Positions 1 through 6,638 of a stretch of DNA of 7,195 bases are shown piece after piece; the first letter of the stretch is position 1, and each line of letters begins with the position of its first letter. This DNA is from Bacteroides sp. (GTDB lineage: Bacteria > Bacteroidota > Bacteroidia > Bacteroidales > SM23-62). The stretch spans positions 1 to 7,195 of the forward strand of contig JAUUZM010000171.1 in the NCBI GenBank assembly GCA_030589965.1, written 5' to 3'. Position numbers and translations under genes: made by a program. The notes beneath the pieces are model-generated. The model did not search any database, was not told where the DNA came from, and saw nothing but the letters and a program-made list of their open reading frames with translations.

Positions 1-1225
1 CCAGATAGCCATCTGTCAGGAGGATCACCGGTGTCATATGTTCAATGGCAATCTTACAGGCCTTGTATGCATAATCAAAACAATCAGCAGGAGTACTTGC
101 TGCTAAAACAACAACCGGACTTTCCCCGCTCCGGCCGTAAAGGGCCTGCATAAGATCAGACTGTTCTGTTTTTGTGGGAAGTCCGGTTGAAGGCCCTCCC
201 CTTTGAACATTTACAATTACCAGTGGCAATTCAGTCATAACTGCCAGGCCGATTGACTCTCCTTTAAGGGCAAGTCCGGGTCCCGATGTAGAAGTTGCAG
301 CCAGGTGACCAGCATAACTTGCTCCGATGGCGGAACATATACCTGCGATTTCATCTTCAGCCTGGAAAGTCTTGACTCCCAGGTGTTTTCTGGCAGCAAG
401 TTCCTGAAGGATCTCCGTCGCAGGGGTAATGGGATAAGATCCCAGGAATAAGGGTCTCCCTGATCTTTCAGCTGCAGCCAGCAGTCCCCATGCCGTAGCC
501 TGGTTCCCGGTAATATTCCTGAACAGGCCTTTTTTCTTCTTGGCAGGGTTCACCATAAAGGTTGTCGCCATTGCCTCTATAGTTTCGGCATAATGGTATC
601 CTTCACGAAGAACTTTGATATTTGCTTTTACCAGATCCGGCTTCTTAATGAATTTTTGTTTCAGGAAATCTTCACCAATTTTAATATCCCTGTTGAATAG
701 CCAGAACAGAAGTCCGGCAACAAACTGATTCTTGGTTTTGTCAGCGGTCTTATTATCCAATCCAAATTCCTTTACTGTGGAACGGGTCAGCTGAGTGATG
801 GGTGCTTTCACCACATTAAACCCTTCCAGACTCCCATCGCCGAGGGGATCCTCAACGTACCCTGCTTTTTTATAATGCTTATTATCAAAATTATCAATAT
901 CGATAATAATTGTTGCTCCCTGCTTGACCCATCTCATATTGGTTTTCAGTGCTGCCGGATTCATTGCTACCAGAACATCCGCCTGGTCTCCTGGTGAATG
1001 TACCTCCTTATGGCCAATATGAACCTGGAATCCTGAAATACCGGCAATGGTACCTCCAGGAGCTCTGATCTCTGATGGATAATCCGGGAAGGTTGAGAGA
1101 TCGTTTCCAATAAAAGCAGCTGTATCGGAAAACTGTGCTCCAGTGAGTTGCATTCCATCCCCTGAGTCACCAGCGAATTTGACAACTACCTCATCCAGCT
1201 CAATAACTTTCGCATTTTTTGCCAT
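1..1225 (-). CDS. korA: 2-oxoacid:ferredoxin oxidoreductase, alpha subunit with fused gamma domain (KorA type), 3' end outside window
   Basis: The first 408 codons are visible; the frame is open to position 1, so the C-terminal part (family members are about 600 residues) lies outside. The product is the alpha chain of a thiamine-diphosphate, CoA-dependent enzyme that oxidatively decarboxylates a 2-oxoacid, probably 2-oxoglutarate, to the acyl-CoA with electrons going to ferredoxin in the cytoplasm. Residues about 12-205 form the gamma domain, with the glycine-rich AGDSGDGMQLTG at 18-29 and EIRAPGGT at 52-59. Residues from about 238 form the pyrimidine-binding alpha domain, with YPITPATE at 264-271, TSTSGPG at 311-317 and QRGGPSTGLPTKTEQSDL at 341-358. 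The start is fixed: an in-frame TAG lies three codons upstream (1232-1234) and AGGA precedes the ATG. Gamma-alpha fusion is normal for this family. A KorB beta subunit should follow beyond position 1. The family is clear; 2-oxoglutarate rather than pyruvate or branched-chain substrate is inferred from motif similarity. Confidence 0.88.
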   Translation of the reverse strand, partial: MAKNAKVIELDEVVVKFAGDSGDGMQLTGAQFSDTAAFIGNDLSTFPDYPSEIRAPGGTIAGISGFQVHIGHKEVHSPGDQADVLVAMNPAALKTNMRWVKQGATIIIDIDNFDNKHYKKAGYVEDPLGDGSLEGFNVVKAPITQLTRSTVKEFGLDNKTADKTKNQFVAGLLFWLFNRDIKIGEDFLKQKFIKKPDLVKANIKVLREGYHYAETIEAMATTFMVNPAKKKKGLFRNITGNQATAWGLLAAAERSGRPLFLGSYPITPATEILQELAARKHLGVKTFQAEDEIAGICSAIGASYAGHLAATSTSGPGLALKGESIGLAVMTELPLVIVNVQRGGPSTGLPTKTEQSDLMQALYGRSGESPVVVLAASTPADCFDYAYKACKIAIEHMTPVILLTDGYL

Positions 1226-1233
1226 ATCCTGCT

Positions 1234-1249
1234 ATAACTTATTAGTTAT
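1234..1249. repeat. Small AT-rich inverted repeat in the korA leader
   Basis: The arms ATAACT and AGTTAT (6 bases, perfect) flank a 4-base spacer, 8 bases upstream of the korA ATG and just before its AGGA motif. In RNA this would be a weak hairpin next to the ribosome binding site. An AT-rich pair of this size can easily arise by chance. Confidence 0.25.
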
Positions 1250-1280
1250 TAATTACATGCATTCTTGAAGTGTTCATTGG

Positions 1281-1288
1281 CAAAATTA
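1281..1288 (-). promoter_or_regulatory. Putative korA promoter, Bacteroidota -7 box
   Basis: Read on the minus strand the site is TAATTTTG, an exact match to the Bacteroidota sigma-ABfr -7 consensus TAnnTTTG. It lies in the 137-base gap between murI and korA. A transcript starting about 7 bases downstream (near 1274) would have a leader of about 50 bases. The matching -33 TTTG is weak: the nearest TTG upstream is 25 bases away, longer than the usual spacing of about 19-21. The box is direct; promoter activity is inferred. Confidence 0.5.
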
Positions 1289-1301
1289 AGTATTTTCCCA
1301 C

Positions 1302-1336
1302 ATGTTGACTGTACAATTATTAATATTATTCAACAT
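1302..1336. repeat. Dyad symmetry upstream of the korA promoter (possible operator)
   Basis: A perfect 7-base inverted repeat, ATGTTGA (1302-1308) and TCAACAT (1330-1336), is separated by 21 AT-rich bases that include the palindrome TAATATTA. With G-T pairing the arms can extend by one or two bases. It covers roughly -28 to -62 relative to the start predicted from the box at 1281-1288, where an operator could act. No T-run follows it on the minus strand, so it does not look like a murI terminator. A chance match in AT-rich DNA is possible. Confidence 0.3.
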
Positions 1337-1362
1337 ATTGATCTATACGGAATAAGTAAAAA

Positions 1363-2184
1363 TTATGTTACCCAGAAATCAAGTTTCTCCAGATGTACTT
1401 CCTCTTCAAAGAAAGTCCTCGAAATTGTTTCGAAAAATTCAGTATAATCAGACACATAGAATTCGTGTTTATCTGACCCGTTACCGGGGTTCAATAGATT
1501 TTCCTTCTCCAGTATTCTTTTAAGCTCAGTGGCTACTATATGTCCTGAATCGATTACCTTGACTCTATTATCAAAGAATTCTTCTATCTGTTGGCGAATT
1601 AAGGGGTAGTGAGTACAGCCCAATATTAAGGTATGAATATCTGAGAAACCGGCATCCGAGAGATAGGCTTTGATAATTGAATTGCTGATATCATTATTGA
1701 TAAAACCTTCTTCAATCATGGGTACGAATAATGGGGTGGCTTTGGAAATCACCTGGGTGGAAGGTGAGAAACCTCTGATCTTATCATTATATGTCCCAGA
1801 GTTTATGGTTCCCTTTGTTCCAATCACCCCAACCGTACCATTGCTTCCCTTTTCACATAGATGTTTTACAACCGGGTCGACCACATTCAGTACCATTGCC
1901 CGGCCGTTGACATGTGTGGTAACTTCCTCAAAAGCACTGGCGGATGCAGTATTACATGCAATCAAGACCGTTTTACATGACTTCTCAAGAAGAAAGTCGG
2001 AGATTTTCCTGGAATAATAACGAACGCTCTGACTGGATTTATCACCGTAGGGTAAATGAAAAGTATCCCCAAAATATATGATCTTCTCATTGGGAAGTAG
2101 AGCTTTAATGGAATGGGCAACTGTTAATCCCCCGACTCCTGAATCGAATACACCGATTGGCTGTTCTGCACTGAGGTTCATCAT
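1363..2184 (-). CDS. murI: Glutamate racemase
   Basis: This 273-residue protein has the usual family length and both halves of the racemase fold. It interconverts L- and D-glutamate in the cytoplasm without a cofactor and supplies D-glutamate for the UDP-MurNAc peptide of peptidoglycan. The N-terminal GVFDSGVGGLTV (11-22) carries the conserved Asp14 and Ser15, followed by YFGDTFHLPYG (37-47). The two catalytic cysteines are Cys77 in ACNTASA and Cys190 in GCTHYPL. Two adjacent ATG codons (2184 and 2181) are possible starts; a later one is ruled out because the next Met is residue 97, past the first catalytic Cys. No Shine-Dalgarno motif precedes the start; the run of seven T of the upstream terminator ends two bases before it. 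No own promoter was seen between ompH and this gene, so expression may depend on readthrough or on a promoter inside ompH. Phe42 is at a position where I recall alanine being usual. Confidence 0.97.
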   Translation of the reverse strand: MMNLSAEQPIGVFDSGVGGLTVAHSIKALLPNEKIIYFGDTFHLPYGDKSSQSVRYYSRKISDFLLEKSCKTVLIACNTASASAFEEVTTHVNGRAMVLNVVDPVVKHLCEKGSNGTVGVIGTKGTINSGTYNDKIRGFSPSTQVISKATPLFVPMIEEGFINNDISNSIIKAYLSDAGFSDIHTLILGCTHYPLIRQQIEEFFDNRVKVIDSGHIVATELKRILEKENLLNPGNGSDKHEFYVSDYTEFFETISRTFFEEEVHLEKLDFWVT

Positions 2185-2186
2185 TT

Positions 2187-2224
2187 AAAAAAAGAAAGAC
2201 CATCCACGTATAAGAGGATGGTCT
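2187..2224 (-). terminator. Intrinsic terminator after the second ompH gene
   Basis: On the minus strand a perfect 9-base stem, AGACCATCC (2224-2216) and GGATGGTCT (2205-2197), encloses a 10-base loop and is followed by TTCTTTTTTT (2196-2187). This is the form of a rho-independent terminator. It works in one direction only, since no T-run follows on the plus strand. It should end or attenuate the bamA-ompH transcript 22 bases after the ompH stop codon. It lies directly against the murI start, so it may act as a partial terminator that lowers murI expression. Confidence 0.85.
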
Positions 2225-2245
2225 GATAATATTATTTGCCGGTAA

Positions 2246-2758
2246 TTAAATTCCAAGTTTGGTTTTCACCAGGGGCAGAATGTCAATACTCGTTTCTGAC
2301 CAGAAAACAGGATTACCGCTACCAATATCAAATATGTATATGAAGCCATTCTCCTGTGCTACTGTTTTCACTGCAGCATTGGCTTTCTCAAGAATAGGTG
2401 CCATGAATTGTTGCTGCTGGGTCTGAAGATCCTGCTGGGCCATCTGCTCAAAATTTCCAATACGTTGTTGCATTTCCTGAATATCGGCTTCCTTTGTCTG
2501 CCTGATCAGTTCAGTATAGCTATCACGGTTTTGTAAATAATTGTCATATTTTTTATTTAGCTCAACCTGCATCTCTTCCATCTGCTGTTGATAATCCTCT
2601 CCAAGTTTTTGGATTTTAACCTGAGCAGAATCACTCTCCGGCATTGACATAAGCAATTCCCTTGAATCGATATGTCCAAACTTCAGTTCCTGGGCGTTTA
2701 TGTTGATTCCTCCAAGGAGGAAAAGAGCTATCAGGAGGAGTTTACTAATGTTTTTCAT
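2246..2758 (-). CDS. Skp/OmpH-family periplasmic chaperone, second copy
   Basis: A 170-residue protein of the OmpH/Skp family, which holds unfolded outer-membrane proteins in the periplasm and delivers them to BamA. Residues 1-22 are a signal peptide: a lysine at 2 and 6, a hydrophobic core LLLIALFLLGG, and likely cleavage after Ala22 in NINA-QE. The mature chain opens with the family strand LKFGHIDSRELL (25-36), continues with a long Gln- and Glu-rich helical region from about 45 to 118 that should form the coiled-coil tentacle, and ends with FIYIFDIGSGNP (139-150) of the trimerisation body. By hand count the mature chain has about 23 acidic and 14 basic residues, unlike the strongly basic E. 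coli Skp. It follows the first copy after 48 bases, with a possible promoter of its own in the gap, and is followed by a strong terminator. The ATG has an A-rich leader and no Shine-Dalgarno motif. Confidence 0.9.
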   Translation of the reverse strand: MKNISKLLLIALFLLGGININAQELKFGHIDSRELLMSMPESDSAQVKIQKLGEDYQQQMEEMQVELNKKYDNYLQNRDSYTELIRQTKEADIQEMQQRIGNFEQMAQQDLQTQQQQFMAPILEKANAAVKTVAQENGFIYIFDIGSGNPVFWSETSIDILPLVKTKLGI

Positions 2759-2793
2759 GATTTATTTTTATTACATTTTAAAATTTGGCGCTA

Positions 2794-2801
2794 CAAAAGT
2801 A
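2794..2801 (-). promoter_or_regulatory. Putative internal promoter before the second ompH gene
   Basis: The minus-strand sequence is TACTTTTG, an exact match to the Bacteroidota -7 box TAnnTTTG, in the 48-base gap between the two ompH genes. The expected transcription start is near 2787, giving a leader of about 28 bases. The -33 position falls inside the end of the upstream ompH gene, where CTGG with 19-base spacing matches TTTG at only two of four bases. It would let the second chaperone be transcribed apart from bamA. Confidence 0.42.
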
Positions 2802-2806
2802 AGGAT

Positions 2807-3322
2807 TTAATTCTTATAACCCAGCTTTTCCAGAACATCGTCAGATTTGTCGTATTTGGGATTTGTATAAAGCATATTGGCCCCTGAGGCTGTATCAAAT
2901 ATCACAGCAAAACTTCCTTCTACTGCAATTTCTTTTATGACACTATATACCTCATCCTGGATGGGTTTGATCAATTCCTGTCGTTTAGTAAACAGGCTGC
3001 CGTCCTGTCCAAAATATTTTTGCTGAAGTTGCTTAACCTCATTTTCCCGGTTAATAATTTCTTCTTCTTTCCGGATTTTCATTTCTTCTGTAAGTAAAAC
3101 CTTCTCGGCTTGAAAATCCTTATACATTTTCTCAATTTCCCCGTATGCTGTTTCGATCTCAGTTTGCCAGTCCGCCGCCAGCTTATCAAGCTGATCCTGT
3201 GCTGCCTTGTAAGAGGGTATACGATTTAGAATGTACTCTGTGTCCACGAATGCATATTTCTGAGCAGTTGTTATACCTGCTGCAAGAAGTATGATACCTA
3301 AAAGTGATATTAGCTTTTTCAT
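2807..3322 (-). CDS. Skp/OmpH-family periplasmic chaperone, first copy
   Basis: A 171-residue paralogue of the neighbouring chaperone with the same layout. The signal peptide is residues 1-20 (KK, then LISLLGIILLAAGITTA) with cleavage expected before Gln21. The mature chain starts KYAFVDTEYILNRIPS (22-37), has a charged coiled-coil region of about 40-105 rich in Lys and Glu, and ends with FAVIFDTASGANMLY (138-152) of the body domain and a DDVLEKLGYKN tail. The role by family is to shield unfolded outer-membrane proteins on the way to BamA. I chose the ATG at 3322, which begins a standard signal peptide after an A-rich leader; a GTG at 3340 would add six residues (MKNLKQ) but is less likely. 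It begins 45 bases after bamA, with no clear promoter between, so it is probably cotranscribed with it. The mature protein is net acidic (about 29 acidic to 21 basic residues by hand count). Confidence 0.9.
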   Translation of the reverse strand: MKKLISLLGIILLAAGITTAQKYAFVDTEYILNRIPSYKAAQDQLDKLAADWQTEIETAYGEIEKMYKDFQAEKVLLTEEMKIRKEEEIINRENEVKQLQQKYFGQDGSLFTKRQELIKPIQDEVYSVIKEIAVEGSFAVIFDTASGANMLYTNPKYDKSDDVLEKLGYKN

Positions 3323-3367
3323 TTGTTTTAAATTTTTCACATTTATATTAAAGAATGCGAAAATGAT

Positions 3368-5854
3368 CTAGAACTGTTGTCCAATTGTGAAGTGGAACTG
3401 GCTGCCGCTTATTCCAGTCTGGTTAGGAAGACTATCAAATCCCCAGGCCCAGTCGATTCCAAGGAGTCCAAACATTGGGAGAAAAGCCCTCAATCCAACC
3501 CCGGCTGACCTCTTTACAAGGAAAGGATTAAACTGGTCAATAGAATACCATGAATTCCCTCCCTCCAGGAATGTAAGCACGAAAACTGTTGCCGAAGGAT
3601 TAAGGGTAATCGGATAACGCAATTCCATAAAAAGTCTGGTATATACATTTCCGGATTTAACTCCATTCACTTTTGGTGTCAAAGAACCATTTTCATACCC
3701 CCTTAATGCAATTATATCGTATCCGTAAATATTGTATCCTGACATCCCATCCCCTCCAACATCAAATGCCTCGAAGGGAGATGGACCAAGATCATTATTA
3801 TAATGACCGAGATAACCAAAGTGGGCTCGTGTAGCTAATACCAAATTTCCTGCCAAACTTGTATACCAGTCTACTTTAAACAACCATTTATGGTACTCAA
3901 TCCATTGATATTTATTTTCTGCACTGATACTTGAATATTCTTTCCCGTTAAATGCAGAATAGGGTGGAGTGAGCTGCAGGCTCAGGGAGAAATCAGAACC
4001 ACGCCGTGGATAAATCATCTGGTCGATTGATTTTCTGGAGACGGTTGTGTTAAAACTTAAATTATTTGAATACCCGTCTGAAAACTGGAAATAACCGGTC
4101 CAGTTATCCAGGCTATACTGCTGGAAGCTGATTTCATTATAAAGCGTGAAAAAGTCATCCGGCCATCTAAGTCTGCGACCAATTCCTACGGAAGCACCTG
4201 TAATCTTCATGGAAGAAGATCCGGCATCCCAGATGGAGTAAGAGTTATTCATAATGGAATGAAATGCTGAAACGGCAAGGGAGTTTGGTTTTTTCCCTCC
4301 GAACCAGGGTTCAATAAATGTCATATTGTAACTCTGGTAATACTTCCCATTAGTCTGGGCCCTCAAGCTCAGGGTTTGTCCATCACCCGAAGGAATTGGC
4401 CTCCAGGCTTTCGGATTGAATATCTCCCTGGCGGAGAAATTACTAAACCTCAATCCGATGGTACCAACCAGCATCCCTGCACCCCACCCCCCGGAGATCT
4501 CAAGTTGATCATTAGCTCTTTCAACCAGTTTATATTCTATATCAACAGTACCATCAGCTGGATTGGGAATTGGGACAGGTTCAATTTTTTCAGGATCGAA
4601 ATGTCCGAGCTGGGCCAGTTCCCTTACGGTCCTGATGATGTCCGACTTAGAGAATAATTGTCCGGGTTTAGTACGGATCTCTCGTCTGACCACATGCTCA
4701 TTGGTTTTGGTATTCCCGGAGATAATAATATTATTGATTGTTGCCTGTTTGCCTTCATAAATTCTCATTTCAAAATCTATGGAATCACCTTCCACATTGA
4801 TCTCGACCGGGTCCACATCGAAAAACAGGTACCCATTATCCAGATACAGTGAGCTAACCGCATCTTCATCCATCTCAAGTCGTTTATCGAGAAGGGACTG
4901 GTCAAAAACGTCCCCTTTCTGGATCCCGAGAACGGCCCCCAGCAATTGAGATGGATATATCGTATTCCCAATCCACTTAACATTCCTGAAATAGTACTTC
5001 TGTCCTTCAAAAAGAAACACTTTCAGAAGAAGCCTATTTTCTTCATCTATAAATATCAGGGAGTCCCCCAGGATCTTGGCATCCCGGTAACCGTTTTCAT
5101 TATAAAAGTCAATAAGTGACAGTTTATCTTCTTTATAATCCGACAAAATAAATTTTGAGGCCTTGAAAATATTCAAATTGACTTTTTTCGTATTCTTCAG
5201 AACCCTTCTTATCCTTTTATCATCGAATACAGTGTTGCCTACTAAAACAACATCGTCAATTTTGATTCGCTCATTTTTATTTACATTAACGTAAAGCTGA
5301 ACAGAATTAGCCCGAATTGTATCTTTTACCTGTCGGATATCAACGGAAATGTTATAAAAACCTTTCTCAATAAAATGATCTTTAATAATCCGTTCCGTAT
5401 TATTCAAGAGGTCCTTGGTTACCTGGCTGCCAGTCCGCACATTCAGGGCATCCATCAGGTCCTGTGTCTCCCCTTTTTTAAGTCCATCGACGATCAATCG
5501 GGAAAGCCTGGGTTGTTCCTTCAGGTATATATCCAGGTAAATTTTCCCGTCTTCGATCTTTGTAGCTGTTATCTTAACATCGGCAAACAATCCCTGATCC
5601 CAGAATTTATCTATAGCCTTCGTAATATCATCGCCGGGTACCTTGATGGTATTACCCACCTTAAAACCTGACATCGAGATTAACACCTGAGGCTGGAGGA
5701 ATTCGATACCGGAGACAGTGACTTCGGCTATCTCGTATTCCCTGACATTTGCATAATCATAGACCGGAAGGTTATCGTAGTCCCATTCCTGGGAAATAAG
5801 ATTGGTAAAACCTGAGAGCAGAACCAGCAGTATAAGTAATTGTTTTTTGATCAT
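3368..5854 (-). CDS. bamA: Outer-membrane protein assembly factor BamA (Omp85 family)
   Basis: The 828-residue protein is the central, essential subunit of the machine that folds and inserts beta-barrel proteins into the outer membrane. A signal peptide covers about residues 1-21 (KK, LLILLVLLSGF, cleavage near SQ-EW). Five POTRA domains can be read at about 41-115, 118-194, 197-285, 288-369 and 372-446; the later ones show the typical start pattern, as in VVLVGNT (202-208), VKWIGNT (292-298) and IIISGNT (376-382). The 16-strand barrel runs from about 450 to the end. The loop-6 motif is ALRGY at 716-720 and the chain ends in Phe within HFTIGQQF, the usual C-terminal signal of barrel proteins. 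Five POTRAs and the length fit BamA rather than TamA. The start lies 7 bases after the uppS stop; AGGAG in the last uppS codons sits 11 bases upstream and is the likely ribosome binding site. The two downstream ompH genes encode its likely chaperones. Confidence 0.96.
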   Translation of the reverse strand: MIKKQLLILLVLLSGFTNLISQEWDYDNLPVYDYANVREYEIAEVTVSGIEFLQPQVLISMSGFKVGNTIKVPGDDITKAIDKFWDQGLFADVKITATKIEDGKIYLDIYLKEQPRLSRLIVDGLKKGETQDLMDALNVRTGSQVTKDLLNNTERIIKDHFIEKGFYNISVDIRQVKDTIRANSVQLYVNVNKNERIKIDDVVLVGNTVFDDKRIRRVLKNTKKVNLNIFKASKFILSDYKEDKLSLIDFYNENGYRDAKILGDSLIFIDEENRLLLKVFLFEGQKYYFRNVKWIGNTIYPSQLLGAVLGIQKGDVFDQSLLDKRLEMDEDAVSSLYLDNGYLFFDVDPVEINVEGDSIDFEMRIYEGKQATINNIIISGNTKTNEHVVRREIRTKPGQLFSKSDIIRTVRELAQLGHFDPEKIEPVPIPNPADGTVDIEYKLVERANDQLEISGGWGAGMLVGTIGLRFSNFSAREIFNPKAWRPIPSGDGQTLSLRAQTNGKYYQSYNMTFIEPWFGGKKPNSLAVSAFHSIMNNSYSIWDAGSSSMKITGASVGIGRRLRWPDDFFTLYNEISFQQYSLDNWTGYFQFSDGYSNNLSFNTTVSRKSIDQMIYPRRGSDFSLSLQLTPPYSAFNGKEYSSISAENKYQWIEYHKWLFKVDWYTSLAGNLVLATRAHFGYLGHYNNDLGPSPFEAFDVGGDGMSGYNIYGYDIIALRGYENGSLTPKVNGVKSGNVYTRLFMELRYPITLNPSATVFVLTFLEGGNSWYSIDQFNPFLVKRSAGVGLRAFLPMFGLLGIDWAWGFDSLPNQTGISGSQFHFTIGQQF

Positions 5855-5861
5855 TCCTGGC

Positions 5862-6632
5862 TTAACTCCTCATTTTTGAAACAACTTGTTCACTTATCTT
5901 TCCAAATCTACGCTCCCTGTTCTGATAGTTACAGATTGCTTCATAGAAGTCTTCCTTGGCAAAATCCGGCCAGAGTGTATTGGTAAAATACAATTCAGCA
6001 TAGGCTATTTGCCATAGTAGAAAATTACTAATCCTGAATTCCCCGCTGGTTCGGATCAACAATTCAGGATCGGGAATATCTTTTGTCTGAAGTTGACTGC
6101 TTATCATATCACAGGAAAGCTCCCTGCTGCTAAGCTCTCCGGCTTCGACTTTTCGGGCTATTGATTTTACAGCATCCAGAATTTCCCAGCGGGCAGAATA
6201 ACTTAATGCAAGAACAAGATTTGTCCCGGTATTACCTGAGGTTTTTTCAATGGTCCTCTGCATATTTAATCTGACACGCTTGGGAAGACTTTCAGCATCA
6301 CCGATAGTCATCAGACGAACATTATTATCCATCAAGGTTTTGGTTTCACTGTCCAGTGTACTTACCAGTAATGACATCAGGGCATCAATTTCAGTCCTTG
6401 GCCGGTTCCAGTTCTCCGTTGAAAATGCGTACAAGGTAAGGTATGGAATCCCAAGTTCTGCAGCGGCTTCAACCGTATTACGAACAGCTTTTACTCCATT
6501 TTTATGTCCAAAGATCCTTTCATTGCCCTTCTTTTTTGCCCATCGCCCATTGCCATCCATAATTATGGCAATATGTTCGGGCAGTCTCTTGCTGTCGATC
6601 TTTTCTTTATAGGTGTTATCTAAATCTTTCAT
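5862..6632 (-). CDS. uppS: Isoprenyl transferase (undecaprenyl diphosphate synthase)
   Basis: A 256-residue cis-prenyltransferase of the UppS family, with the normal length. It adds eight isopentenyl units to farnesyl diphosphate to make the C55 carrier lipid used for peptidoglycan and surface polysaccharides, acting at the inner face of the cytoplasmic membrane. The catalytic motif is IAIIMDGNGRWA (21-32) with Asp26, which matches the position in the E. coli enzyme. Also present are FGHKNG (41-46), YAFSTENWNRP (68-78), LSYSARWE (143-150) and the C-terminal substrate motif DPELLIRTSGE (188-198) followed by ISNFLLWQIAYAELYF (201-216). The ATG lies 6 bases after the stop of the DUF6089 gene and is preceded only by a weak CAGGG. 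No promoter was seen at that junction, so it appears to be read from the same transcript as the gene before it and as bamA after it. Confidence 0.97.
   Translation of the reverse strand: MKDLDNTYKEKIDSKRLPEHIAIIMDGNGRWAKKKGNERIFGHKNGVKAVRNTVEAAAELGIPYLTLYAFSTENWNRPRTEIDALMSLLVSTLDSETKTLMDNNVRLMTIGDAESLPKRVRLNMQRTIEKTSGNTGTNLVLALSYSARWEILDAVKSIARKVEAGELSSRELSCDMISSQLQTKDIPDPELLIRTSGEFRISNFLLWQIAYAELYFTNTLWPDFAKEDFYEAICNYQNRERRFGKISEQVVSKMRS
5866..5870 (-). promoter_or_regulatory. bamA ribosome binding site inside the end of uppS
   Basis: AGGAG on the minus strand is formed by the last two sense codons of uppS (Arg255-Ser256), just before its TAA, and lies 11 bases from the bamA ATG. A second AGGA directly touches the ATG and is too close to serve. 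The placement suggests that bamA translation is coupled to that of uppS. Confidence 0.5.
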
Positions 6633-6638
6633 CCCTGA

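Noticed and set aside
1670..2017. A 115-codon open frame on the plus strand, antisense to murI
   Set aside because: It lies wholly inside murI, which has all its catalytic motifs. The translation shows no recognisable domain and no promoter or ribosome binding site was seen.
2733..2810. AGGAGG followed after nine bases by an ATG on the plus strand, opening a 20-codon hydrophobic peptide (2748-2810)
   Set aside because: The purine run is the complement of leucine codons in the ompH signal peptide, which explains it. There is no plus-strand promoter, and the peptide runs through the ompH leader. It looks like a by-product of the signal peptide composition.
3320..3340. GTG at 3340 as the start of the first ompH gene
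   Set aside because: The ATG at 3322 gives a standard signal peptide beginning MKKL after an A-rich leader. The longer form adds a polar MKNLKQ with no better initiation signal.
6250..6612. A 120-codon open frame on the plus strand, antisense to uppS
   Set aside because: It mirrors well-conserved uppS coding sequence and has no features of its own.
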